NCBI GenBank assembly: GCA_947502635.1
Contig: CANNAN010000003.1
Span: forward strand, 310,001-374,000
Source: an uncultured Flavobacteriaceae bacterium
GTDB taxonomy: Bacteria > Bacteroidota > Bacteroidia > Flavobacteriales > Flavobacteriaceae
Length of the DNA: 64,000 nucleotides
Direction of reading: 5' to 3'
A program made the translations under genes and the position numbers. The notes below the pieces were generated by a model, which saw only the letters and a list, made by a program, of their open reading frames with translations, made no database searches and had not been told where the DNA came from. How positions within the stretch are numbered: position 1 is the stretch's first letter; every line of letters starts with the position of its first letter. This document shows positions 17,224 to 25,572 of the stretch, one piece after another.

Positions 17224-20200
17224 TCATCTTTTATAAGCTAACTGCTGTTTTATTTTATTGTTTTGTAACAATTTGGCTCTGTTAATACTATGAGCTGAAG
17301 ACATTGCTAAATACTTGTCAAATCTTTTATCCACACGTTTTTGTATGTCACGCATTAAGAGACTGTGTTGTTCTTTATTTCTTTTGAATAATTTTGAGAA
17401 CCGTGCTTCAAGTTTTAAATAGTCTTGAATGGGCAGAGATGGTATTTCAGAATCAAGTTGTAAGGTGTTCAGCTTCATTGCTTCGCGTCTTGAATCGTTT
17501 CTATATAATAACCATTGACCAGATTGCACAGCTGCTTGATGATATTTACTTGGATGTTTCATATCAATGCCATGCGAATCACTATGCGAGTAAGCAATAA
17601 TTATGGAAGGCCCATTAAAATTTTCTGCCTCATTAAAAGCTTTTAATGTTTGTGCTTGATTCGCTCCAATAGCTACCGATGCGACATAAACATGGTCATA
17701 ATTCATAGCTGTAAGACCCAAATCTTTTTTCTGTTTTTGCTTCCCATTAAAAGCGAATTTAGCTTCAGCTCCAAAAGGTGTTGCTTTTGATGCTTGTCCG
17801 CCAGTATTGTCATAAACCTCATTGTCTAGAACCAATATGTTTACATTTTTTCCAGAAGCCATTACATGATCTAATCCACCATAACCAATGTCGTATGCCC
17901 AACCATCGCCACCTACAATCCAAACACTTTTTTTAACTAAGCTATCTGCTATATTAAGCAGTTGTTTTGCTTCGGGTGATGCTATGGTTTTAAGTTGCTT
18001 TTTTAGAGTTTCAACTCTAAATTGTTGTTCATTAATTTCTTTTTCTGTTACTTGTTTAGCTTTAATAATATCATGAATCAGGCCTAGGTTTAGTGATGCT
18101 AGTTTAACAAGTAATGTTTTAGCTTGTTTTTCTTGCTGGTCTATTGATAAACGATATCCTAAACCAAATTCGGCATTATCTTCAAACAAAGAGTTGGACC
18201 AGGTAGGACCTTGACCTTTTTTGTTTTTACTCCAGGGCGTAGTTGGCAAAGCACCGCCAAAAATAGAACTAGCGCCAGTGGCATTTGCAACTAAAAGTCG
18301 ATCCCCAAACAATTGCGATATCAGTTTTAAATAAGGTGCTTCACCACAACCTTCAACACCAATTGAATATTTAAATAAAGGTTCTTGTAGTTGTTGTTGA
18401 CTTACTTTTGTGGTATCAATTTTTTCTCTATCAAATTCAGGAATACTTTCAAAATACTCCCAGTTTTGTTTTTCAGATTCGAAAACAGATGGTTTATTAA
18501 TCATTGTTAACGCTTTTACAGCGCATGCATCTACACAATTATTACACCCATTACATTGCTCTGGATTTATTTGAATGGTATAATTTAATAGATCAACTTT
18601 CCAATCGGTTTCAACAGATTTTACAGACTTAAAACCAGAAGGAGCGCTTTTTAAATAACTATCTTTATATGCCTTAATTCTAAGAGAGCCTTGCGGGCAA
18701 GCCATACTGCAAGCACCACATTGTGTGCATAAACCTTGATGCCATTCGGGTAAGAACTTATTTTGTTGAATAGGATTGAATGTTGCTGTATTAGTAGGAT
18801 ATGTGCCATCTACAGGAAGCATACTTACAGGGATGTTATCACCTTTATTAGCAAGTAATTTTCCTAAAAGGGAATTGTTAAAACAAGCATCAAAATCGGA
18901 AAAGGATGCTTCATTTTGAGATGTTTCAGACGTGTTAATCCTATATATAAAGTCATCTAAATCTGCTATGCTATCAGAATATACCAAATCTTTTTTCAAT
19001 GCTAGAAAACAAGCGTGTAAGTCAGATAGTGAAATGTTTTTTAATATATTTAATTGTAATAGTTCGTTGCTATCTACTATGAATAAATGAATATTTTTAT
19101 TAATTATTTGCTGTTGTACTTTAATCGATAGTGACTGCCAAAATGCTTTCGACTTTAGTGATGTATTAACCAAAAGGGTGCCTGCTGGTTTTAATTGCTG
19201 TATGATGTTGTCGTTTTGTGTGACGTTTACATGCTGACAGCCTATAAAATTGGCTTGTTCTATTAAATATGGTGCTTTTATAGGTGTTTTGTCTATACGT
19301 AAGTGTACAATGTTTTGTGCGTTAGATTTTTTATAGTCACATTGTGTATAGCCTTGGATATAATTGTTTTTTTTCTTTCCAATGATATCTAGAGTATTCG
19401 TAAAACTTTGAGTGTCTTTTTTACTTTTTCCTTGGTAAAAAATAGCTTCATAGGCTTTGTTTTCAATTTGAATAGTTTCCGAAAAATCTAAGCTCAAATT
19501 TTTCACATCGTCATTAATGCCTATTGTGAAATTGTTTTTTGGTCGTTCTTGTTTTAGGTTGTTTAAAATAGCTTGAACCATGGTTGGCGTAAATTCTTTT
19601 GAAGATAAACCATAGCGCCCTCCAACGATTTTAGGAAATGATGCTATTTTATTATTTTGAAATGCTTCTGAAATCGATTGTATAATGTCTAAATATAAAG
19701 GTTCGCCAGTTGAACCAGGTTCTTTGGTTTTATCTAAAACAGCAATTGATTTTGTTGATTTTGGTAAGGCACTAATTAAATGATTTGTGCTAAATGGTCT
19801 AAATAACCGTACTTTAATTAGTCCAAGTTTTTCGCCATTTTTATTTAAATGTTTTATGGTTTCTTCTATGGTTTCGGTTGAAGAAGCCATAGAAATAATA
19901 ATATGTTCTGCGTTTAAATCGCCAATATAATCAAACAATTTATAGTGTCTACCTGTTAGTAAAGCAAACGTATCCATGTGTTTTTGAACGATCTCTGGAC
20001 AAATATCATAGAAAGGGTTGATAGCTTCTCGACTTTGAAAAAAAATGTCCGCATTTTGTGCTGTCCCTCTAATAACAGGACTGTTTGGGGTTAAAGCACG
20101 ATTTCTGTGTTTTTCGATGTCTTTTAAATCCATCATGAATTGGATGGTTTCATCTTGAATAGTTTCTATTTTGTTTATTTCATGGGAGGTTCTAAATCCA

Positions 20201-20718
20201 TCAAAAAAATGAATAAAGGGAATACGGGATTCTAAAGTGGCAGCTTGTGCTATTAATGCAAAATCTTGAGCTTCTTGTACAGAGGCACTGCCTAGCATGG
20301 CATACCCAGATTGGCGTACTGCCATAATATCACTATGGTCCCCAAAAACAGATAGGGCATGTGTTGCAATACTTCTGGTAGCAACATGAATAACATTAGG
20401 GGTTAGTTCGCCTGCAATTTTATACATATTTGGTAGCATGAGAAGCAACCCTTGGGATGCTGTAAAAGTTGTTGATAAAGCGCCTGTTTGTAACGCGCCA
20501 TGCATAGTACCAGCAACACCAGCTTCGCTTTGCATTTGAAAGACAGATGGTATGTTACCAAAGCTATTTTGTTTTTTTTCTGAACACCATTGTTCTACCA
20601 ATTCACTCATTTCTGAGGAAGGCGTGATAGGATAAATAGGGAAGACCTCATTCGTTTTGTATGCTATACTTGCTACAGCCTGATTGGCATTTAATATGCG
20701 ATATGTTGAAGTTTTCAT
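17224..20718 (-). CDS. nifJ: pyruvate:ferredoxin (flavodoxin) oxidoreductase, single chain
   Basis: Oxidises pyruvate with CoA to acetyl-CoA and CO2, reducing ferredoxin or flavodoxin. The 1164-residue chain has all fused domains: an N-terminal pyrimidine-binding domain (NQAVASIAYKTNEVFPIYPI), transketolase-C-like and gamma domains in the middle, two 4Fe-4S motifs CTQCGACSMACP and CNGCNNCVDACA (about 680-745) and the C-terminal TPP site WIVGGDGWAYDIGYGGLDHV with DNEVYDNTGGQASK. The middle region (about 400-620) is more variable than in well-known NifJ proteins. It converges with the hybrid kinase gene and lies 79 bp downstream of osmC, a hairpin between them. An oxygen-sensitive enzyme suggests use when oxygen is low. 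Confidence 0.95.
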   Translation of the reverse strand: MKTSTYRILNANQAVASIAYKTNEVFPIYPITPSSEMSELVEQWCSEKKQNSFGNIPSVFQMQSEAGVAGTMHGALQTGALSTTFTASQGLLLMLPNMYKIAGELTPNVIHVATRSIATHALSVFGDHSDIMAVRQSGYAMLGSASVQEAQDFALIAQAATLESRIPFIHFFDGFRTSHEINKIETIQDETIQFMMDLKDIEKHRNRALTPNSPVIRGTAQNADIFFQSREAINPFYDICPEIVQKHMDTFALLTGRHYKLFDYIGDLNAEHIIISMASSTETIEETIKHLNKNGEKLGLIKVRLFRPFSTNHLISALPKSTKSIAVLDKTKEPGSTGEPLYLDIIQSISEAFQNNKIASFPKIVGGRYGLSSKEFTPTMVQAILNNLKQERPKNNFTIGINDDVKNLSLDFSETIQIENKAYEAIFYQGKSKKDTQSFTNTLDIIGKKKNNYIQGYTQCDYKKSNAQNIVHLRIDKTPIKAPYLIEQANFIGCQHVNVTQNDNIIQQLKPAGTLLVNTSLKSKAFWQSLSIKVQQQIINKNIHLFIVDSNELLQLNILKNISLSDLHACFLALKKDLVYSDSIADLDDFIYRINTSETSQNEASFSDFDACFNNSLLGKLLANKGDNIPVSMLPVDGTYPTNTATFNPIQQNKFLPEWHQGLCTQCGACSMACPQGSLRIKAYKDSYLKSAPSGFKSVKSVETDWKVDLLNYTIQINPEQCNGCNNCVDACAVKALTMINKPSVFESEKQNWEYFESIPEFDREKIDTTKVSQQQLQEPLFKYSIGVEGCGEAPYLKLISQLFGDRLLVANATGASSIFGGALPTTPWSKNKKGQGPTWSNSLFEDNAEFGLGYRLSIDQQEKQAKTLLVKLASLNLGLIHDIIKAKQVTEKEINEQQFRVETLKKQLKTIASPEAKQLLNIADSLVKKSVWIVGGDGWAYDIGYGGLDHVMASGKNVNILVLDNEVYDNTGGQASKATPFGAEAKFAFNGKQKQKKDLGLTAMNYDHVYVASVAIGANQAQTLKAFNEAENFNGPSIIIAYSHSDSHGIDMKHPSKYHQAAVQSGQWLLYRNDSRREAMKLNTLQLDSEIPSLPIQDYLKLEARFSKLFKRNKEQHSLLMRDIQKRVDKRFDKYLAMSSAHSINRAKLLQNNKIKQQLAYKR

Positions 20719-20747
20719 TGGTGGTGTTGAGATTAGTGAAGGATGAT

Positions 20748-20793
20748 AAAAAAATGGCTACTTCTATGTAATCTTTCAAGTAGCCATTTTTTT
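20748..20793 (-). terminator. hairpin terminator between osmC and nifJ
   Basis: A 16-bp perfect stem (20748-20763 with 20778-20793, TGGCTACTT core) around a 14-nt loop, with seven A and seven T forming the base, so it can end transcription on either strand. It lies only 4 bp beyond the osmC stop codon, and would separate osmC from nifJ unless read through. Confidence 0.88.
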
Positions 20794-20797
20794 GAGT

Positions 20798-21349
20798 TTA
20801 CTTTACAATTTCGATTGAAACTGGAGTCGGGTTTGTGATCATATCGAACACAGGAGAGAATTTTGCTAAGTTTTCTAATTGTTCAACAGATGCATCAGAT
20901 TTTACTTTAAGTACAACTTTGATACCATCAAAACCTTTACGTATTTCAGGATTTAATCCTAAAAACCCGTGTAAATCAACACCACCAGCTAAAGTAGATT
21001 CTGCGCTTTCAATGTCAATGCCATTAGCAGCTGCATGATAAGTCATTGCTGCGGTTAAGCAAGACCCTAAAGCATGTAATACAACTTCTGGTGGGGTAGC
21101 TGCTTTGTCATTTCCTAATAATACGTTAGGATGGTCGCATTCCATTGTGAATGTTTCTTGACGCGATGTGTCTTCCGCACCAACACCATAAAAACTTTTG
21201 ATGTTTGTTACACAATGTCCGCCATCAATCCAGTCATTTTTAGATCTGAATTCGAATTTTGCTAATTCTGGGTTTTGTTGAACTGCTCCAATGGTTTCTA
21301 CTAATTGGTCTACGTTTACGCCGTTTTTTACATTTGCTGTTGTAATCAT
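20798..21349 (-). CDS. OsmC/Ohr-family protein
   Basis: A 183-residue member of the OsmC superfamily, whose best-known members reduce organic hydroperoxides through two cysteines. The expected elements are here: TMECDHPNVLLG with the first Cys (about residue 69) and VVLHALGSCLTAAMTYHAA with the second (about residue 93), both reactive positions filled. The longer N-terminus (VKNGVNVDQLVETIGAVQQNPEL) places it with OsmC-like proteins rather than short Ohr. It is preceded by an excellent sigma-54 promoter (21397-21412) and three palindromes, with a sigma-54 activator gene next upstream, so its expression is probably switched by that activator. Confidence 0.9.
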   Translation of the reverse strand: MITTANVKNGVNVDQLVETIGAVQQNPELAKFEFRSKNDWIDGGHCVTNIKSFYGVGAEDTSRQETFTMECDHPNVLLGNDKAATPPEVVLHALGSCLTAAMTYHAAANGIDIESAESTLAGGVDLHGFLGLNPEIRKGFDGIKVVLKVKSDASVEQLENLAKFSPVFDMITNPTPVSIEIVK

Positions 21350-21396
21350 TTTTTCTAATTTTTAAATTGTTAAATATTATTGTTTGGCTAGTAGTA

Positions 21397-21412
21397 TGCT
21401 AATGGCGTGCCA
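21397..21412 (-). promoter_or_regulatory. sigma-54 promoter of osmC
   Basis: Minus-strand TGGCACGCCATTAGCA (21412 to 21397) matches the sigma-54 -24/-12 consensus TGGCACG-N4-TTGCA with one mismatch (TAGC for TTGC). The invariant GG and GC dinucleotides have the required spacing. Predicted transcription starts near 21386, leaving a leader of about 37 nt before osmC. Confidence 0.82.
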
Positions 21413-21471
21413 AAACATGTAACTATTTGTTAATTAGTATTTTATGATTAAAATAAGATTAAGTGTATGTA

Positions 21472-21523
21472 ACGATAATTCGTTTATTTACGAAATGTCG
21501 TTATCTTATTTACGAGATTTCGT
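21472..21523 (-). promoter_or_regulatory. three ACGA-N4-TCGT palindromes, putative enhancer sites
   Basis: ACGATAATTCGT (21472-21483), ACGAAATGTCGT (21490-21501) and ACGAGATTTCGT (21512-21523) share the inverted repeat ACGA-N4-TCGT, spaced 18 and 22 bp apart. They lie about 60-110 bp upstream of the sigma-54 promoter, the usual place for binding of enhancer-binding activators, and right behind the stop codon of such an activator gene. Recognition by that protein is inferred. Confidence 0.72.
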
Positions 21524-21527
21524 GAAT

Positions 21528-23354
21528 TTATATGGGCCGTTCTATATCTAAGGCCTTAATCCTGGAAGTTAATGTGGTGGGAGGGACTTGTAATAAAGCG
21601 GCAGCACCGTTTATTCCAGATATTTTCCATTTGGTTTGTTTGAGGGCTTTTAAAATATTCTCTTTTTCTAAGGCAATAAGTTCCTGGGATGTTAAGATGT
21701 TTTCTTTAGCTGTTTCTTTCGGTAGGTTTTTCGAATTAGTATCACTTGGAATAATCGCTTGCCAATTTATAATTCCGTTTTGTGAAACGATGACAGCACG
21801 TTCAATTAAATTTTGTAGTTCCCGAACATTGCCTGGCCAGTTATATGAAGTCAGTAATGCTTTATCGTTTTCTGATAGTTCAACAATAGGCTTATTTAAT
21901 TTTTTAGAAAACAGAGTGATCATTTCGCTGGCAATCAAACAAATATCATTGCCTCTGTTTCTAAGTGCGGGAACTTCTATAGGGAAAACGTTTAGTCTAT
22001 AGTACAAGTCTTCTCTAAACTTACCTTCTTTAGAAAATTCAAAAAGGTTTCTATGTGTGGCTGCAATAATTCTAACATCCACTTTAATGGTTTTAGAACT
22101 TCCAACAGGATCAAATTCGCCTTCTTGAATAATGCGCAATAATTTAGGTTGTAATTCTAATGGCATTTCGCCTATTTCATCTAAAAAAATAGTCCCTTTA
22201 TCTGCTAGTAAAAAACGTCCTTTTCTACTAATGGTAGCCCCAGTAAAAGCCCCTTTTTCATGTCCGAATAATTCACTTTCTATAAGATTTACAGGTATGG
22301 CACCACAATTAATACGAATTAAAGGTTTGTCATTTCTATGACTTTCTTTGTGAATCGCTCTGGCGACTAGTTCTTTACCTGTTCCTGTTTCTCCATTTAT
22401 TAAAACAGTGGCATCTGTTTTTGCTACTTGATGAATGAGGTTAAGCGCAGCTTTCATACTTTTATCCTCAGCTATAATCCCATAGCTGCTGGTGAGCTCT
22501 TGAATTTCTTCGGCTAAATATTGGGTTTGTTTTGTAAGTAAATTTATTTTGTCTTCGGCTACCAAGCGTTCTTCAATATTTCTTAGAATAAGGGTATAGA
22601 AGGTTTTGGTACTGGTGCCATATTTGCTTATGGTGCCTTCATTTAAAGTTTCAGTATCGTTAGACCCTATGACTTTTACAATATTTGGAAGATAGTTGTT
22701 TATTGATTTTTTATCATCTTTAACTATCGATTCTATTAAGTTGGCACTGTCTTCATCAAAGAAGAATAAAACATTGCGTTGTAATGTGTCATTGTTCTCT
22801 AGTAATGTGTTTGCTGATGGATTTGTAAGTACAATTCTAAAGTCGTCGCTAAACATAATAATGGCGTCCATTGCACCATCAATAAGGCCGCTCATTTTGC
22901 TATTTGCTATTTCAATATCTTGTTTAGATGATGCTAACCGCTCTTGGATGGTATCTAATTCGCGATGACGCTTTATCATGACCGACAAGATACCTTGAGC
23001 AAAGCCGCTATCATTTTTAATCAAATTAAGAAAATGTTCCCGCTCAATTTTTAAAACCTTAGTGCTTTCTATGGCAGTTACAGAGGCAGAGCGTGTTTCA
23101 TTATCTATTAAAGCATATTCACCAAAGCAGTCTCCAATGCTTAGGGTATCATAAATATGGTTTTTGTCATGGATTTTTACCGCACCTTTTAAAACAGCAT
23201 ACATAGAATTTCCAATGGTGTCTTTTTCGAAAATGACTTCATTTTTTATATAAGTTTCTTCAGAAATATGGTCACACAGGTGTTGAAGCGATTCTAGAGA
23301 AACTTCAGAGAAAAAAGAAATTTCGGATAAAAAACTTATGAGGTTTTTGGCCAC
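21528..23354 (-). CDS. sigma-54-dependent activator with cNMP-binding and PAS-like domains
   Basis: A 608-residue enhancer-binding protein. Residues about 10-125 form a cyclic-nucleotide-binding domain ([20 protein letters not shown], close to the phosphate-binding cassette), 150-265 a PAS-like domain, then a sigma-54 AAA+ domain with Walker A GETGTGKE (321-328), GAFTGA (368-373) that contacts sigma-54, and Walker B GTIFLDE. The C-terminus (about 565-608) is a Fis-type helix-turn-helix. GAFTGA intact means it can activate. It probably drives osmC through the palindromes at 21472-21523. A nucleotide cyclase domain encoded at 13780-17184 could supply a ligand, but the phosphate-binding arginine and ligand are not proven. 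Confidence 0.92.
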   Translation of the reverse strand: MAKNLISFLSEISFFSEVSLESLQHLCDHISEETYIKNEVIFEKDTIGNSMYAVLKGAVKIHDKNHIYDTLSIGDCFGEYALIDNETRSASVTAIESTKVLKIEREHFLNLIKNDSGFAQGILSVMIKRHRELDTIQERLASSKQDIEIANSKMSGLIDGAMDAIIMFSDDFRIVLTNPSANTLLENNDTLQRNVLFFFDEDSANLIESIVKDDKKSINNYLPNIVKVIGSNDTETLNEGTISKYGTSTKTFYTLILRNIEERLVAEDKINLLTKQTQYLAEEIQELTSSYGIIAEDKSMKAALNLIHQVAKTDATVLINGETGTGKELVARAIHKESHRNDKPLIRINCGAIPVNLIESELFGHEKGAFTGATISRKGRFLLADKGTIFLDEIGEMPLELQPKLLRIIQEGEFDPVGSSKTIKVDVRIIAATHRNLFEFSKEGKFREDLYYRLNVFPIEVPALRNRGNDICLIASEMITLFSKKLNKPIVELSENDKALLTSYNWPGNVRELQNLIERAVIVSQNGIINWQAIIPSDTNSKNLPKETAKENILTSQELIALEKENILKALKQTKWKISGINGAAALLQVPPTTLTSRIKALDIERPI

Positions 23355-23536
23355 TTTTACTAATATATGGTTAGATAATGATTGTTAAAGATATTAATAA
23401 TTATAATAGTTTTATAACTCAGTGTTTTAAAACCTTATTTATTAAAGTAATCGTGTTTTAATAGAATAATTTTTTAAAAATGTAACATTTTGATAAATAC
23501 TGCGTCAGATAAGTATCAATCAAAAACATAATCATC

Positions 23537-23878
23537 ATGAAGCGAGAAGATAATCAACTTTTAGTCATTACCCATTTAAGTCAATTAATAACCTTAGTTA
23601 CAGGCTTTGGTGGTTTATTGCTACCCTTAGTTTTATGGCTTACACAAAAAGAAAAAGTGTATCAAATGGATGCACATGGTAAAAATATTATAAACTTCCA
23701 ATTGAGTTTAATTGTTAACTTTTTAATATGTATTCCTTTAATATTATTATTTGGATTAGGATTGTTAGGCTTTGTGATATTGGGAATTATATCAATAATT
23801 TTTCCAATTATTAATGCAATTAAAGCAAGTAATGGAGAAGTACCAACATACCCTTTTACTTTTAATTTTGTGAATTAA
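23537..23878 (+). CDS. DUF4870 small membrane protein
   Basis: A 113-residue inner-membrane protein with the DUF4870 pattern: a charged N-terminus (MKREDNQLLVITHLSQLI), a first helix (about 16-34), the conserved link VYQMDAHGKNIINFQLS and two helices in the C-terminal half ending VPTYPFTFNFV. The function of the family is unknown. It stands alone between the divergent sigma-54 activator gene and a convergent SDR gene, with a shared terminator downstream. Confidence 0.85.
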   Translation: MKREDNQLLVITHLSQLITLVTGFGGLLLPLVLWLTQKEKVYQMDAHGKNIINFQLSLIVNFLICIPLILLFGLGLLGFVILGIISIIFPIINAIKASNGEVPTYPFTFNFVN

Positions 23879-23976
23879 AATTTGAAGAATAAATACAAGA
23901 TAACGAATAACTGTCGATTCAAAATACACTTTATCTCTAGATTTTTTATTAGTTAATTAGGTTGTATGAGATAAAT

Positions 23977-24006
23977 AAAACGCTCACTGGTTTGTGGGCG
24001 TTTTTT
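23977..24006 (+). terminator. terminator between DUF4870 and SDR genes
   Basis: AAAACGCTCAC (23977-23987) pairs with GTGGGCGTTTT (23994-24004) with one T-G wobble and a 6-nt loop, followed by T-rich sequence (six T, 24001-24006). It lies between converging genes and could serve both. Confidence 0.8.
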
Positions 24007-24008
24007 AT

Positions 24009-24740
24009 TTATGGGAACTCATTCATTATTCTGTCAGCTATTTTTGGACTAATTCTATTTATGATTCTCAATAGTTTTACTTTGTGAATATTTACTTCAT
24101 ATTTGTTGTTCTTAAATGCTTTTATAAACTCATCGACTAATTTTTGTGGTGAAATTTTTCCTTTTCCTCTGCCTTTAGTCATTTCAGTATCAACTAAAGG
24201 AGGGATTATTTCAAAAACTTTTACTTTATCCAATTGATATCGTAATGATTTTGAAAAAATATGAATTGCTGCTTTTGTTCCACAATAAACAGCCGATTTA
24301 ACTTTAGGAACAATAGCTAATCCAGAGGAAACATTTACAATGGCCGAATTAGAATTGCTTTGTAGTACGGGAATCAATGAGAAAATAAGTTTTATAGGCG
24401 CAGTTAAATTTGTGCTTATTTCATCTTCTATTTTTTGCAGTGAATAAGTTTTGTCTAACAGCGTTTGATTATATTGAATACCTGCATTGTTTATTAATAC
24501 ATTTAAATCATTGTGTTCTTGTTTTATAAAGGCTACAAGTCGGTTTAATTCCGTTTGAGAAGAAATATCGCATTTAAAAGAAGTGATACGATTGCTGTAC
24601 TTACTAAGTTTCTTTAATCTAATTTCGTTTCTACCAACAGCTATTATTTCGTTGTCTAATTTGTAAAACGCTTCAACTAATGTTTTACCTATTCCAGATG
24701 TAGCACCTGTGATAAGGATTTTGTTATTGTTTAATTTCAT
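24009..24740 (-). CDS. short-chain dehydrogenase/reductase (DltE-like)
   Basis: A 243-residue classical SDR oxidoreductase: cofactor loop ITGATSGIGKTL (about 10-21), the NNAG motif at about 85-88, catalytic Ser in NVSSGLA, and YCGTK (Y..K pair, about 154-158). The residues after the first beta strands (GRNEIRLKKL) favour NADP(H). The order of motifs and the C-terminal PPLVDTEMTKGRG segment match the DltE-like group; its substrate cannot be deduced. It lies 65 bp after a Crp-like regulator gene on the same strand, with a perfect 14-bp palindrome in the gap. Confidence 0.9.
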   Translation of the reverse strand: MKLNNNKILITGATSGIGKTLVEAFYKLDNEIIAVGRNEIRLKKLSKYSNRITSFKCDISSQTELNRLVAFIKQEHNDLNVLINNAGIQYNQTLLDKTYSLQKIEDEISTNLTAPIKLIFSLIPVLQSNSNSAIVNVSSGLAIVPKVKSAVYCGTKAAIHIFSKSLRYQLDKVKVFEIIPPLVDTEMTKGRGKGKISPQKLVDEFIKAFKNNKYEVNIHKVKLLRIINRISPKIADRIMNEFP

Positions 24741-24787
24741 TCATGTGATTTTTTTGTCAAAATTCACGAGAATAAAACTGGAAACAA

Positions 24788-24801
24788 TTTACATATGTAA
24801 A
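24788..24801. promoter_or_regulatory. perfect palindrome between the crp-like and SDR genes
   Basis: TTTACATATGTAAA is a perfect 14-bp inverted repeat 5 bp from the crp-like stop codon and 48 bp before the SDR start. Its place suggests an operator for the SDR gene, possibly bound by the regulator just upstream; AT-rich chance occurrence is possible. Confidence 0.4.
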
Positions 24802-24805
24802 GATT

Positions 24806-25372
24806 TTATCTTTTAGCTCTAATTCTGCTTAATTGAGTTGGTGTAATACCTAAATATGAAGCAATATGGTATTGACTAATTTGGTTTTCTAAATTGGGAT
24901 ATTCTTTTTTGAAGATTTCATAACGTTCTTTTGCTTCTAGGGTTACGAGTTCAATTTCTCTTTTTTCTTTTATAGCGAACTTACGCTCTGCTAGTATTCT
25001 GGCAAGACTTTCAATTTTTGAATAATCTTTATAAAGCGAAGTGATTTTGTCAAAATCTGTAACTTGAAGCGTGCAATCTGTCAAGCATTGAATATTTATT
25101 AGATTTTTTTGTTTGGTTATTATAGAGGAATAGGCAGCAACAAAGTTTGAGGGTGTAAAAAAAGTCTTATTGTATTCATTTCCTGATTTGTTGCGAAAAA
25201 ATGCACGGATTACACCTGTATTCAAAAAGGCTAACTTATGTGAATATTCCCCTTCTTTAGCAAGGTAGTCCTTCTTTTTAAGTTTAATTTGTGAAAACAA
25301 AGAAGTGAAAATTGTCATCTCGTTTTCTGTAAAAGGGATTAGATTTTCTAAATATATTTTCAGTTCATTCAT
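24806..25372 (-). CDS. Crp/Fnr-family transcriptional regulator
   Basis: A 188-residue regulator with an N-terminal cNMP-binding-like barrel (about 10-120, YLAKEGEYSHKLAFLNTGVI) and a C-terminal winged helix (about 145-188). The recognition helix reads ITPTQLSRIRAKR, the form widespread in Bacteroidetes Crp-like proteins; it lacks the Glu of the ExxSR signature of E. coli Fnr. There are no clustered cysteines for an iron-sulfur centre, and the typical cAMP cassette (GExxxR) is not kept, so cAMP is unlikely to be the ligand. The SDR gene follows 65 bp downstream and is a likely target. Confidence 0.88.
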   Translation of the reverse strand: MNELKIYLENLIPFTENEMTIFTSLFSQIKLKKKDYLAKEGEYSHKLAFLNTGVIRAFFRNKSGNEYNKTFFTPSNFVAAYSSIITKQKNLINIQCLTDCTLQVTDFDKITSLYKDYSKIESLARILAERKFAIKEKREIELVTLEAKERYEIFKKEYPNLENQISQYHIASYLGITPTQLSRIRAKR

Positions 25373-25480
25373 CTTTGATTTGGAAGGTTTTTTTTCTAAG
25401 ACTGTTTATTTCACGTTTATACTCAAGGTAAAAATAAAGATCAAATAAGCCTTATTACTAAAAGGTATAAAATACAAAGG

Positions 25481-25526
25481 AAAAGACTTCCATTAAATAG
25501 TAATTAATGAAAGTCTTTTTGTTTTT
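25481..25526. terminator. hairpin downstream of dnaN
   Basis: Stem 25481-25496 with 25504-25519 (16 positions, one C-A mismatch) and a 7-nt loop. The plus-strand side ends in T5GT6, while on the minus strand, where dnaN ends 47 bp away, the flank is CTTTTCCTTTG. It probably terminates dnaN transcription and insulates it from the crp-like gene. Confidence 0.65.
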
Positions 25527-25572
25527 TATATGTATTATCAAATTTTTGCTTCTACATCAAAGCAAAGTGTAT

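Noticed and set aside
23484-23522. TTGATA...TATCAA inverted repeat before the DUF4870 gene, as an Fnr-like site
   Set aside because: The half-sites are much too far apart and the inner bases do not pair; likely chance in AT-rich DNA.
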